DNA of 64,000 bases from Agriotes lineatus (taxonomy: Eukaryota > Arthropoda > Insecta > Coleoptera > Elateridae): the NCBI GenBank assembly GCA_940337035.1, contig CALNHX010002286.1:1-64000 (forward strand), given 5' to 3'. Each line of letters begins with the position of its first letter. Position 1 is the stretch's first letter. Of the stretch, positions 55,456 through 64,000 are shown piece by piece. The notes beneath the pieces were generated by a model. The model made no database searches, was not told the origin of the DNA, and saw only the letters and a list, made by a program, of their open reading frames with translations. The translations under genes and the position numbers were made by a program.

Positions 55456-56430
55456 TCTTGATTTTTCAAAAACATTCGACACTATTAATCACTCAATGCT
55501 CTTATCTATATTACACTATATTGGATTAACGTCTAGTGCTCGGATGTTTTTCAAATATTATTTCTCCAATAAGTATGAAGCTGTTAGATTACGTGGCTCG
55601 CTATCTTAGTTTTCCTATATTAATAAAGGCGTTCCTCAAGGTACAATACTGGGTCCTGTGTTATTCACTATTTATACTTTCAATCTTATCACTTGCTTGC
55701 AATCCTGCAAAGTGCACTTATACGCCGAGGACACCCAGTTATATTATTCTGTTCCTAAAACTCTTGCTAATCAATCTAATCTAATTAATATCGACTTACC
55801 GAATCTACTAAATATATCCAAAAATCATGCCTTACAGTTAAATCCTAAAAGTAGCAATTGTGTTTGGTAGGAAATCTGACAGGCGCATTATTATTGAACC
55901 TGCAGATATTAGGACTGACAATGTATCGTTGCCGTTGCAAGAAACTGTCAAGAGTTTAGGTCTAGTAATTGACCATGCCCTGAGGTTTAGTCAACATGTA
56001 ACCGATTGCATACGCAAATCGTACGCCTCTATCAAAGCCATATATCATAATCGACACCTGTTTAATCAGATAATTAAGATCCAACTCTGTAACTTTCTGG
56101 TCCTGTCTAGAATGTACTACTGTGATGCAGTTTATAGTCCCTGTCTTACTTCCATAGATGTTAACGGGATTTAGAAACTACAAAATGTATGTGTACGTCT
56201 TATTTTTGGCATTAAAAAACGTGAAAGTGTAACTAAAAAACTGGCAACTTTAAATTGGTTAAGCATGTTGCATAGGCGTGTTTTACATTCGTGTTGATTT
56301 TATCATAATTTAATTGTAAATAAATATCCTTCATATCTATATGAAAGGCTAACCTTGCGTACTGATGTAATCTGAACCTCAGATATAAAGGTCTATTAAC
56401 TCCGCCTATACATCATACTGCGTTATTTAA
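55456..56430 (+). pseudogene. LINE ORF2: RT palm, thumb and C terminus
   Basis: It picks up exactly where the left half stopped, with LDFSKTFDTINHSMLLSILHY (palm, first Asp). Then come NKYEAVRLRG, INKGVPQGTILGPVLFTIYT and YAEDTQLYYSV. The catalytic YADD has become YAED, so the enzyme would be inactive even in frame. The thumb and C-terminal parts follow at 55860-56174 (RKSYASIKAIYHNRHLFNQ, LVLSRMYYCDAVY) and, after a stop, to 56430 (LQNVCVRLIFGIKKRESV). Multiple shifts. The 3' part ends at the TTA tract at 56865-56892. Confidence 0.88.
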
Positions 56431-56905
56431 ACACTCTTTTTCTTACTGTGTCGTTAATGGTTACAACAAGCTACCCTTCGATTTAGACGTTAAGTATTAG
56501 TCCTTTTAAAATTAAATTAAGATTTCTCATATTCAAATTACAAACGGAGGGAAACGCCTTTTAAATTAAAAATCTTACCTTATAAATAAAGTACAGCTAC
56601 TTTGTCGTAACCCGGCTTCTGTTCCTTTTCAAATCCTCTTTGTATTCTTAATCCATAATCGCCATACTAGTTTATCACCGACTGGACAAAAATAAAAATA
56701 CTTTAAATGATTCTGATAATCGAATTGCAGAACATTATTGTTGCAAAAATTGTCTAGGTTAAGTGGAGCAGGCGGTGGGATTTCCTTCGGATTTCCCATC
56801 GAACTGGACTTCGCCTAGTTCATAAGTTTATTTTGTTAATATTATATTTATTTTTAAATTAATAAAGTTATTATTATTATTATTATTATTATAAAATCCG
56901 TCTAA

Positions 56906-56978
56906 AGTCCACCGGGAATCGAACCCGGGCCGGCCGCCTGAGAGTTGAGCATATGTTCGCTGGGCCATCCGCTCACCA
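56906..56978 (-). repeat. tRNA-derived fragment
   Basis: On the minus strand, an A-box-like gatggcccagcg and a clear T arm, ccgggttcgattcccgg, are present. The anticodon region (gctcaactctcagg) does not fold into a standard arm and no acceptor stem closes it. It begins just after the LINE's TTA tract and is probably a decayed tRNA or SINE head. Confidence 0.5.
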
Positions 56979-56979
56979 A

Positions 56980-57515
56980 ATATTTATTTTATCATTCGTT
57001 TTAACTTTCTCCTATTTAAATTAATCTTATTAATAATATCGAAAACTACAGAGATGTTACCGTACACAATAAATTTTCCAGTTATGGTGCACTAGTACAG
57101 TTCCTCAACTCAACTTCTCAGACAATCTGTCTTTTCTCCTTCTCCAGACCTCTATCATTGCCTTCTAGTTCATATTCTGCATGTTTCTAATCTACCCTGT
57201 TATTCCAACGAATTACTTCTCTAACTTTGTTCAACGGTGTACCACCTTTCAGTTATATCCAATCTTGCTGCTTTTTCTGAATTTGTTCTCGATGGTTTAA
57301 ATTTCTACCATCTTATTAAAATATTAACATTTTGGAGCTTAACACAAAAACATTCTTGAATTTAGAAAAATATATATCGAATGGTTTATCATTATCAATT
57401 AATAACCCTCGTTACTAAGACAACTTTGTTTTAGTAAAGTATCCTGATGGAGTATTACATTTGTCTTTCTGTCATCTTTTCATAATATAGTTCGTAGTTA
57501 TTACTTCGACACGAA
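56980..57515. other. No recognised feature
   Basis: Pyrimidine-rich on the plus strand at 57100-57280 (ctgtcttttctccttctcca). It could be a decayed element read from the minus strand, but I cannot place it. Confidence 0.35.
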
Positions 57516-57965
57516 GTGTACGAAGTATTTAAATTCCCTCATATCGAAAAGCACTCTGAGTCAAATATCTCTAAAATTCGTGCCCACCGACTAATGAACC
57601 CACTATACCAAATCTCCGTCTCGGCTGTGCGGATCTTTTGGCGAAAGTCCCAGCCCACTAGATCCCTCCCTCGTATTGGGGGGGTGCCTAAACGTGCTGT
57701 GCGGGGGATGTATGTTCGTATGTGTACACGATTCCGGTCGCCAGGAAGCTTCCTGAAGTATTGGATAGTTTTCATGCGATAGGTCCTTCGAAAATGAAGA
57801 CATCAACTTTTGAGGTATGGTCATCGGCGAAAAAAAATTTTTGGTTTTTTTTTTGATAAATAACTTGTTCATAATATTTCATTGTATTAATGAAACGGAG
57901 TGATGCTGAGTGTCGAAGTATTTTTGGAAAGCACGAAAGGGCGCTTTTTGGGGGGGGGGGGTACC
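57516..57965. other. GC-richer block ending in a G homopolymer
   Basis: Composition rises to near 50% GC between 57570 and 57760, and open frames exist on both strands (57516-57782; 57539-57775). Neither shows a motif. The block contains a G7 run at 57679 and a G run of about 13 at 57949-57961. It may be an old repeat or exon fragment; function unknown. Confidence 0.3.
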
Positions 57966-58171
57966 GTATATTTTTAAATTAATTATCATTTTAAATATTA
58001 CAATTACATGATTAGTTTTCCATTCTCAAAACTGCAACCACTACATAGATCTAACAATTTTGCATTCTTTAAAATTTCTTTATAATTTGATATTTCTAGT
58101 TAATTTTCTATTATGCAGAACTGTAATTTTTTATCATAACATATAATTTTCAAACTATTGAAATGATATAC

Positions 58172-58345
58172 AGGCTGAGTCAATAGTACCGGAAAGCTTG
58201 ATTGCGCATACGTCATGAATGAAGCTCCATTATATACAAAAAGTTAGTGCAGTTTATATAATTATTAGGCGCTGTACAGGGTGCTCCATTTGTGCAGGGC
58301 AGTTATAAACTCATTTTTTTAAATGGCACACCCTGTATATTTTTA
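58172..58345. repeat. Orphan mariner-like termini
   Basis: acaggctgagtcaatagtac at 58171 looks like a Tc1/mariner terminus without a visible partner. About 100 bp further, tgtacagggtgctccattt (58274) and aaatggcacaccctgtata (58323) face each other with about 35 bp between them. That looks like a collapsed MITE of about 65 bp bounded by TA. Confidence 0.5.
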
Positions 58346-60440
58346 CATAATTGGATTTTTCTTTTTTTAAGCTTTATAAATACGCCCAGCTTTTAAAATT
58401 TGTTTCAGAGGTTTTAAAGTTATTCGATTTTCTCTGTAAAAGCATGCGCTTAGAGACACTTATTCACAAAACCACAGGGCACTTGATCATTGGGATATCA
58501 AATTGGGATTTTTCCCATGCCTAAACATCTCTGTGGAGTATCGTTTGGCCATAAGAATGCCTATTTATGTCATGGGGTTCCGTTGCTATGACATGTTAAC
58601 TTTTCGAAATTTTGAAGGGATTTAAATTGGATTATTTGTTGTTGTTGCAATTTGCAATACTTAAAGTTAGACCGTGAGCCACTAGATGTTCAAAATGAGT
58701 TGAAAAAAGTTCTAGAATAGAATAACGGAGTGTACAGAATAGAAACACCAAGTGGAATAATAAAGAATTGGTTTTCTCGTGGTGAGATTCAACCATATTG
58801 AGCATTTCTTCTAGATGTTATCCTGAAAAATAAAATTAGTTTAAGACAAGTCGTTTTTTGTTAATCCAAATCTCGAGGACAGGGATATACAAAATGTTTT
58901 TGCAAGCCATAAAAAAGTGTGACAAAAAACGGGTATATAGCAAAAGCGATTTTATTTGTTTAACATTAACACTCACAAACACATTACAATCATATAAGTA
59001 CGTCGATGCACTGGTATTGACATAGAATCAGGATGGGCTAACGTGGATACCAAACCAGAACTAAGCATCTTAATCATAAAGTAAACTTTTATCACGGAAA
59101 GAAAGTAGGGTCTTTAATTGGGCGACTTGCACTCCCATGAGCATTATCTAAAGAAAGCTCTCATGTAGGCAGGAAGCAAGCTTATTTTTAAACTACAAAG
59201 TAGTTCTAGATACTTAACTGGCGGACTCTTTTGTAATTCAAAATGCCATAATAGCTCAGCTTGCATCAATAAATAGGTATGTTATTAAATAAATTCTTTG
59301 CGTGTAATGTTGTTTGACTACAGTTCATTTTCTTTCCAACAACGATGCTGATTCATGCTGTATCAGTGGTTGCATCAATTGACATTTCCTCTAGAAGATA
59401 ACTCAAGACTTGAATTTTTCACTGCAATTTTAAATGCATTTGTTTAGTATAAAGGGGGTTCCTATTTTATTTTATACATTCTGTATTATTTAAGAATATC
59501 TTTGTTAAAGTTTTGCTCTACAAGTTTTTGAAAAAAATCTTTTTACTTTGTAGTATTTAATATTGTTAGGGATTGACCACTATTTAGACCTAGTGAAACC
59601 TCCAATATTTCTTTTGTTTCCTAAATTTATAAATTGCCTACACCTTTAGTCATATTGAATAATCACGTAATTGCTCATTTTGCATAGTAGCAGCTTAGGA
59701 AAGTAAATTACAAATTGACTAGACATTTTGTAAAAAGACGTATTATGCGAAACCCCTGAGATGTATCTATTTCTACTTTATGAACAATTGCAATTTAACT
59801 AATACATCTAAAATACACAATTAACTTCTCAGTCCATTCCAGCATCATCAACTTTCTACATTATCTTAATTATATTTTTGCTACGACCACTATTGTAAAT
59901 GGCCAAAACTCACAAACTGTGTACGCGCGTTCTTAAGCACAGTCCTGTGTAAAATGCATCGATCATACGATTAGGAATGACTACTTATTATGTTGATAGC
60001 AACAATGGTTTTTGATTTTGGTAACTATAATTACGTATATTTTTACAGTTTTTGTTGCGAAGCGGAGCAGAGATGAAATGCTATGACTACAGCCGCCTTG
60101 TTTTTAAGATGCTGTGACAATACTGATTTGACAAATAATTTTTTCGACGACTGACATCGAAAGTAGATTTTTCTCACTGTCATTTGACAACAGAAAGTTG
60201 ACATTTGCCGCTGAGCGTGCGTTTTCATCTTTTTGCCGCTCGCCGAGCGTTTTGGGTTTCCGCGTGAACAAAATAGGTAGCCACGTCCGAATGTTTCCTT
60301 GACAACGCCCGTCATTTGTGGAAATAATCGCGTCACATGTCATATAGACTGCGCGAGTAATGTTAACTTGATTGTCAATTAATTTTTGCGATAAAACGAA
60401 ATTTGATATTTTCCTTTAATAATATGCTCAGTCGTCGAAA
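58346..60440. other. No recognised feature
   Basis: Mostly AT-rich. A short stretch at 58680-58800 reads open in one frame (VYRIETPSGIIKNWFSRGE) but is too short and isolated to assign. The minus-strand frames at 60043-60343 overlap each other and have no motif. 60200-60290 is GC-richer (ccgctcgccgagcgttttgg). Confidence 0.4.
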
Positions 60441-60441
60441 A

Positions 60442-60578
60442 AATAGTATGTATATTTCGAGCTAAAAGTGCGCTTGCCGCTTTTGCATGATTGCTGGTTT
60501 CGACTTCGTCTCAACCAGCAATATTCATGCGCAAGCGGCAAGAATGCACTTTCAGCTCTTAACATACAATATACTATT
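60442..60578. repeat. AATAGT-ended hairpin element, H6
   Basis: AATAGTATGTATATTTCGAG on the left faces agctcttaacatacaatata and ctatt on the right. The stem continues through aaaagtgcgcttgccgc/gcggcaagaatgcacttt and ttgcatgattgctgg/ccagcaatattcatgcgcaa. The core is tttcgacttcgtctcaacca. About 137 bp, non-coding. Confidence 0.88.
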
Positions 60579-60895
60579 TCTTACTCGCTAATAGGAAGTT
60601 GGTTTTTTTGTAACATGTAGAGGTTTAGTAATTGTAGTGGAGATACTGATGTCAAACAAGTACGCCTTCATAGGTCCTTTTATTTCCAACCCCGTAGACA
60701 AGATCTAGGCATGCACAGTGCCAGGTATCTTACTCCTACTTAGAATTTTGCTGACACTAAGAATTTCCAACCCTAGCAAGGGATATTTTACATGCTACAC
60801 ATCGTTGTAACATGGGACCCACGGTTTTACATCACTTTCGAATAATGGCATTCTGTAGAGGTTTTCATCCGCAATTTTTTATTTTTTTAAAAACC
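60579..60895. other. No recognised feature
   Basis: AT-rich spacer between the hairpin and the tRNA-like segment. No coding frame or inverted repeat was recognised. Confidence 0.4.
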
Positions 60896-60896
60896 T

Positions 60897-60974
60897 CACC
60901 CGGATCGGTTATCGAACTCTCGACTCTTAGAACAGTAGCCAGAATGCTTAACCACTGAGCTATGAAGCCCGGCT
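60897..60974 (-). repeat. tRNA-derived segment
   Basis: On the minus strand, gcttcatagctcagtggttaa (A box), an arm around ctggctactgttctaagag and gagttcgataacc (B box) are in tRNA order. GCCGGGCTT and the downstream GATCCGGGTG could pair only partly as an acceptor stem. Anticodon not clear. A decayed tRNA or SINE head; a functional tRNA is unlikely. Confidence 0.5.
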
Positions 60975-61150
60975 TATTTAGAGGCTTAAAAAATGTTACA
61001 TTTAATTTATGTAAGAAACGTTGCTAGAGAAATGCTGTGGTAAACACTTTCTGTTCGTCCTTAAATGTTTTTCAAACTGACAGTTAATAATTTTTGACAA
61101 GCTTATTCATGGTGCTAGTGTAACAAAAAATTGCGAAGGGCGGCCCTTAC

Positions 61151-62038
61151 ATGTTGGCGAAAGTTGTGTTAGGTATTTTTCCAGCTGGTAAATATCGGCC
61201 TAGGTTGGCTAACTCGTCTTCTGACCTGGCAGTTGCTGGTCCAAGTGGCATAACACCAGCTCCACGTTCTGACCAGGCAGTTGCTGGTCCAAGTGATATG
61301 GCTGTGGCTGTAGATGCAGACAAAGACGATGTTGACATATCCGATCCAGAAATCTCAAGTGAAATTACTGAAACACCTCAAGAGACGGAAAGCTTTGAAT
61401 TGTTCATAAGAAAGAAACTATCCGCAACAGTAAAAGAAGTAGCTAGACAATCAACCTCAGGAGGAAAAATAAAGAAAATCTCTCAGGGAGAAGGCGAGAT
61501 CTTAACTTCAACAACAGTAGCAAAACGGGTGAAGGAACAAGAGGACGCAAAAAAGAAACAAATTGCACGAAAATTTAAGAAACCGAAAACAAAAGCCGTT
61601 AAAATGCCATCCACTGTTAGAGTAAGGAAAGATTCTGATGACGAAGAAACATCTGAGGAAGAATTGGATCCTAAAGTCCTCTGCTCTGATGATGATATCG
61701 ACTTAGACACCGATCCACTATCTGACGAAGAAAATGAAGTACAGACAATAACTGTTATTCCAGAAAGATACTACGCTGTATATTATGATTCACAATGGTA
61801 TTTAGGACGCATCATTAAAGTATATGCAACCAATTGTGAAATTAAGTTCCTCGAGTCATTTTTAGACTCTTACAAGTGGCCTTCTCATGATGATATTCAG
61901 TTCGTAAATAAAGAATTTATTTTTTATGGTCCTGTGCCTTTGCTTGGAAATGGCCCATTTACTATAAGGCGCTCTGATGCCCTTAACATAAAAAAACTAT
62001 ATGGTCAACAGAAAAAAGAAGCAACAAGAAGTACTTAG
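61151..62038 (+). CDS. Pogo-like transposase C-terminal tail, open frame
   Basis: 295 codons from ATG to stop without interruption. I recognise the order of parts seen at the end of pogo/jerky-type transposases and their relatives. LGIFPAGKYRPR (7-18) recalls the GIFP motif that follows the DDE domain. Then come a low-complexity Ala/Pro/Ser/Gly linker with a repeated AVAGPS, an acidic stretch (58-80), EGEILTSTTVAKRVKEQE (114-131), a Lys-rich basic region (134-160, a possible nuclear signal), an acidic Asp/Glu run (161-195), and a C-terminal domain (205-285). That domain has YYAVYYDSQWYLGRIIKVY, YKWPSHDDI and FIFYGPV, and looks like a small Tudor-type beta-barrel. The CENP-B-type DNA-binding and DDE domains are absent upstream. 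It may be a last exon, a truncated copy or a domesticated tail. The function of the tail alone is unknown. An aataaa lies near 62117. Confidence 0.65.
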   Translation: MLAKVVLGIFPAGKYRPRLANSSSDLAVAGPSGITPAPRSDQAVAGPSDMAVAVDADKDDVDISDPEISSEITETPQETESFELFIRKKLSATVKEVARQSTSGGKIKKISQGEGEILTSTTVAKRVKEQEDAKKKQIARKFKKPKTKAVKMPSTVRVRKDSDDEETSEEELDPKVLCSDDDIDLDTDPLSDEENEVQTITVIPERYYAVYYDSQWYLGRIIKVYATNCEIKFLESFLDSYKWPSHDDIQFVNKEFIFYGPVPLLGNGPFTIRRSDALNIKKLYGQQKKEATRST

Positions 62039-63190
62039 GCTAGTTTAATTTAGTTTTTCAGTTCAGTTTTTTTATAAGTTTTCATATTGAATAATGTGTT
62101 CTGTTCTTTTTCTATAATAAATTAAGCATCTAGGTTATGCAAAATTTGTTTGAGTTTTTCTAATAAAAAGTTGTTCTGCAGCCTAAATTATTATTTTAAA
62201 CCTTAAAAATCATTATTTTACTTTATTATACACATTACTTTAAACACAGAAACTATTGCTCAAAAACTTTATAGGGCCTATTTTTTAAATTAAAACTTTG
62301 TCGCGTTGTAACTTCCTTAAACGTAAAAAGAATTCCGTAAAAATTTAAAGGGGAATAGGAAACATAAACATGTTTCTTATTGCCCCAAACGAATTTTTAC
62401 GCGACTGCATTGGAGAAGTACGGCAACGTTTCTTATTACCCTCATTGAGGTAATAAGATACAAACTTTTGCGGTAAAAAGAGTTGCGTACCCCATATATT
62501 ATTATATATTAGAACCGCGCTAATATTTTTTCCTAGGTACCCACAGTCATGAACTATATATTAAAAAAAGAACATGATCTAAACTTAATAAATGTGAGCT
62601 GTAGGAATTTTGTATGTATCTTATTACCCTCTTTGCTTCTTATTCCCCCATCCTCCCCTATATTCTAAATTAGATTTTGCTTGAGTTGACCTGTTCAACA
62701 GTATTTAACCATTTAAATTTTATTGATTGTAGTGTAAATTGCAATTTGACTTTATGGACGGATCCATACTTGCTTATTTTGACACTGTCGATTGTGTTTT
62801 AACATTGAAATATTTCTTTATGGTACTACTGTGACTGGAACGTAGTTAATACTGTCACATGTTCGGCTCATTTACAGGCCTATTTGGCTACTAAAAGCGC
62901 GACATTTACACAGATCTGTCTAAAGGGTACGTCACCAGGTTTAGAACGCGCTTAACAATAGAGCAGCAAATGCAAGATGCTCGTTCACTTGGCGTGTGCC
63001 AGAACGCGACGTTTGAGGACTTATTTACTTGTCATGTATTTACATATTTACTTATGTTTTGTTATTTAACTAATTTAATTAAAAATTGGGGTCCTAATTA
63101 AAGCCAAAATCATAATTACCGTTTATCATGTATTTAAAATAAATCGGGCTGTATACTTTACTTAACTTTATTGCATATTTGTGCTTAACC
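62039..63190. other. 3' flank and unassigned sequence
   Basis: An AATAAA at about 62116 could terminate the preceding transcript. At 62325-62480, phrases such as aaaggggaataggaaacata, tttcttattgccccaaacg and tttcttattaccctcattga suggest a loose inverted or repeated unit, but I could not define ends. Nothing coding. Confidence 0.35.
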
Positions 63191-63545
63191 CATATGTACA
63201 GGCTGCTTCAAAAATTATGGAACCACTGTGGTTATTATATGTGTAGTAATGTTCTCTGGCTCTTATTTACTGCTGCATCGAGTCTCTGTTTTTCTTTATT
63301 GAGCTATTTAGGTTTGCCGTTACAAGTTTCATCTGGGAGTAATAAAACTGAAGCTAGACAACCGCGTGGAGCCCTTCCGGATTCTGCAATATCAGGTAAT
63401 TCGTTCTTTGGAACCCACCCCATCTACGGCTGAGAGGCCGCGAGCGTACACTCGCAAGCCACCCCTTTTGGTGACAGAGATTCTTTTAGCAGGTATTAGC
63501 GCAGAGGGACATTGTGTCATTGTAGTGGATAGTTTTGTTGTATTG
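63191..63545. other. Unassigned with an orphan terminus
   Basis: tgtacaggctgcttcaaaaa at 63195 resembles a Tc1/mariner end with no partner before the window ends. Two overlapping plus-strand frames (63179-63433 and 63366-63551) contain RSLEPTPSTAERPRAYTRKP. That is Pro/Arg-rich and could be a transposase linker fragment, but the evidence is thin. Confidence 0.3.
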
Positions 63546-63559
63546 AATTAGGTGGGGGT

Positions 63560-64000
63560 GACATCCCTTTGCAATTGATAATGCCGCACCCGAGAGACAT
63601 GAAATTAAGTAATGGAATTTTTCTATAGCACTCATGTTTTTATGGTCACGCACGAGTGACGAAAAGGTATCAAAAAATGTCTGCCAATGTTTTTCATCAA
63701 ACCTTGGTTATTTCCAGTTTTGGAAGTCGTGCGGTGCGTGCGAAGGTTCTACAGCTGTGCTGGAAGCAGCAGGCGACTGCGGAAACAGCACCCTCTCATG
63801 CATGTCATAAAACGCCTGCACAGCTTACATATCGATAACTTCCTCAGGTTTTATAGTTAATTTCAAGGTATTTATTTCTGAGGTATAATCTACATGTTCT
63901 TGACGAATATCCTCAATTCGTTTCAATACTGACCTAAACTGAGCTTTATTTGACGAGTCAGTTTAAAAAGTTTTCGACAAATCATACAGAATTTGCTGTC
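63560..64000 (-). pseudogene. BEL/Pao-like retrotransposon gag fragment
   Basis: Not visible as one open frame, but clear when the minus strand is read across frames. From the right edge: a helical stretch (RSVLKRIEDIRQEHVDYTS; a stop after VIDM), a Ser/Ala-rich linker (LFPQSPAASSTAVEPSHA), LPKLEI at about 63715, then SSLVRDHKNMSAIEKFHY and LISCLSGAALSIAKG at about 63580-63662. The LPKLEI, IEKFHYLISCLSGAA order is the gag region annotated as DUF1759 in BEL/Pao retrotransposons. Gag would package the element RNA. At least two stops and one or two shifts make it dead. The remainder, including any LTR, lies beyond the right edge. The plus-strand frame 63656-63838 is a shadow. Confidence 0.75.

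Larger units (their letters stand above)
47880..56892 (+). mobile_element. Old LINE split by two later insertions
   Basis: ORF1-like, endonuclease and reverse transcriptase segments follow in order on the plus strand and end at a (TTA)n tract (56865-56892). A hAT element (49621-51498) splits the endonuclease, and a 2.9-kb insertion (52564-55451) splits the reverse transcriptase. Without them the LINE would be about 4.2 kb. The 5' end is probably truncated, since ORF1 begins without a recognised start and next to a SINE. Confidence 0.85.

Noticed and set aside
57516..57872. Three overlapping frames on both strands as a gene
   Set aside because: No recognisable domain in any of them. The open frames follow from local GC-rich composition.
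58680..58870. Possible old virus-derived or transposase fragment
   Set aside because: Only a short stretch reads open, stops occur on either side and I recognise no conserved block.
60043..60343. Overlapping minus-strand frames of 97 and 79 codons
   Set aside because: No motif, two frames compete over the same bases, and nothing supports expression.
1..64000. rRNA genes, CRISPR arrays, bacterial operons or origins
   Set aside because: None seen. The splice sites, SINEs and LINEs make this a eukaryotic nuclear region where several of these are not expected.

Overview
This window looks like AT-rich nuclear DNA from an insect, plausibly a beetle. The reasons are short GT-AG introns in a secreted chymotrypsin-like protease, several IS630/Tc1/mariner families with TA target sites, hAT, P-element and pogo-like remnants, non-LTR retrotransposons ending in TAA/TTA repeats, a BEL/Pao-like gag relic and tRNA-derived SINEs. 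The species assignment is inference only. Almost all recognisable content is mobile DNA. I see one convincing conventional host gene, at 45879-47386.

Layout. 1-1.8 kb is a degenerate AT-rich satellite. 2.8-5.2 kb holds tRNA-derived SINEs and a small MITE. 5.9-14.7 kb is a chain of inverted-repeat elements, hairpin elements and a decayed mariner. 15-24 kb is mostly unrecognised single-copy-looking DNA with a GC-richer block, a SINE and two MITEs. 25-30 kb is a three-level nest: a GTCT-rich repeat is split by a mariner, whose left terminal repeat is split by a 5'-truncated LINE. 32.3-33.1 kb is a P-element transposase relic. 34.3-36.7 kb is an apparently complete mariner-type element with 565-bp inverted repeats and an open transposase. 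A CACGTG-rich 165-bp tandem array abuts it.

37.5-43.8 kb contains a 1.2-kb palindrome that runs into a 5.3-kb inverted-repeat element. That element carries a broken gene of an uncharacterised Cys-rich family and has further elements nested in its 5' part. The protease gene follows. 47.9-56.9 kb is an old LINE whose endonuclease is split by a hAT element with an exact 8-bp target duplication, and whose reverse transcriptase is split by a 2.9-kb non-coding insertion. 60-62 kb holds a hairpin element and an open reading frame matching the C-terminal tail of pogo-like transposases. The right edge enters a decayed BEL/Pao-like gag.

The two most unusual observations are these. First, the 5.3-kb element makes the uncharacterised Cys-rich family a candidate DNA-transposon protein. 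Second, at least six hairpin elements share AATAGT/ACTATT ends but have unrelated interiors. All comparisons are by eye; family names come from remembered motifs and no search was run.
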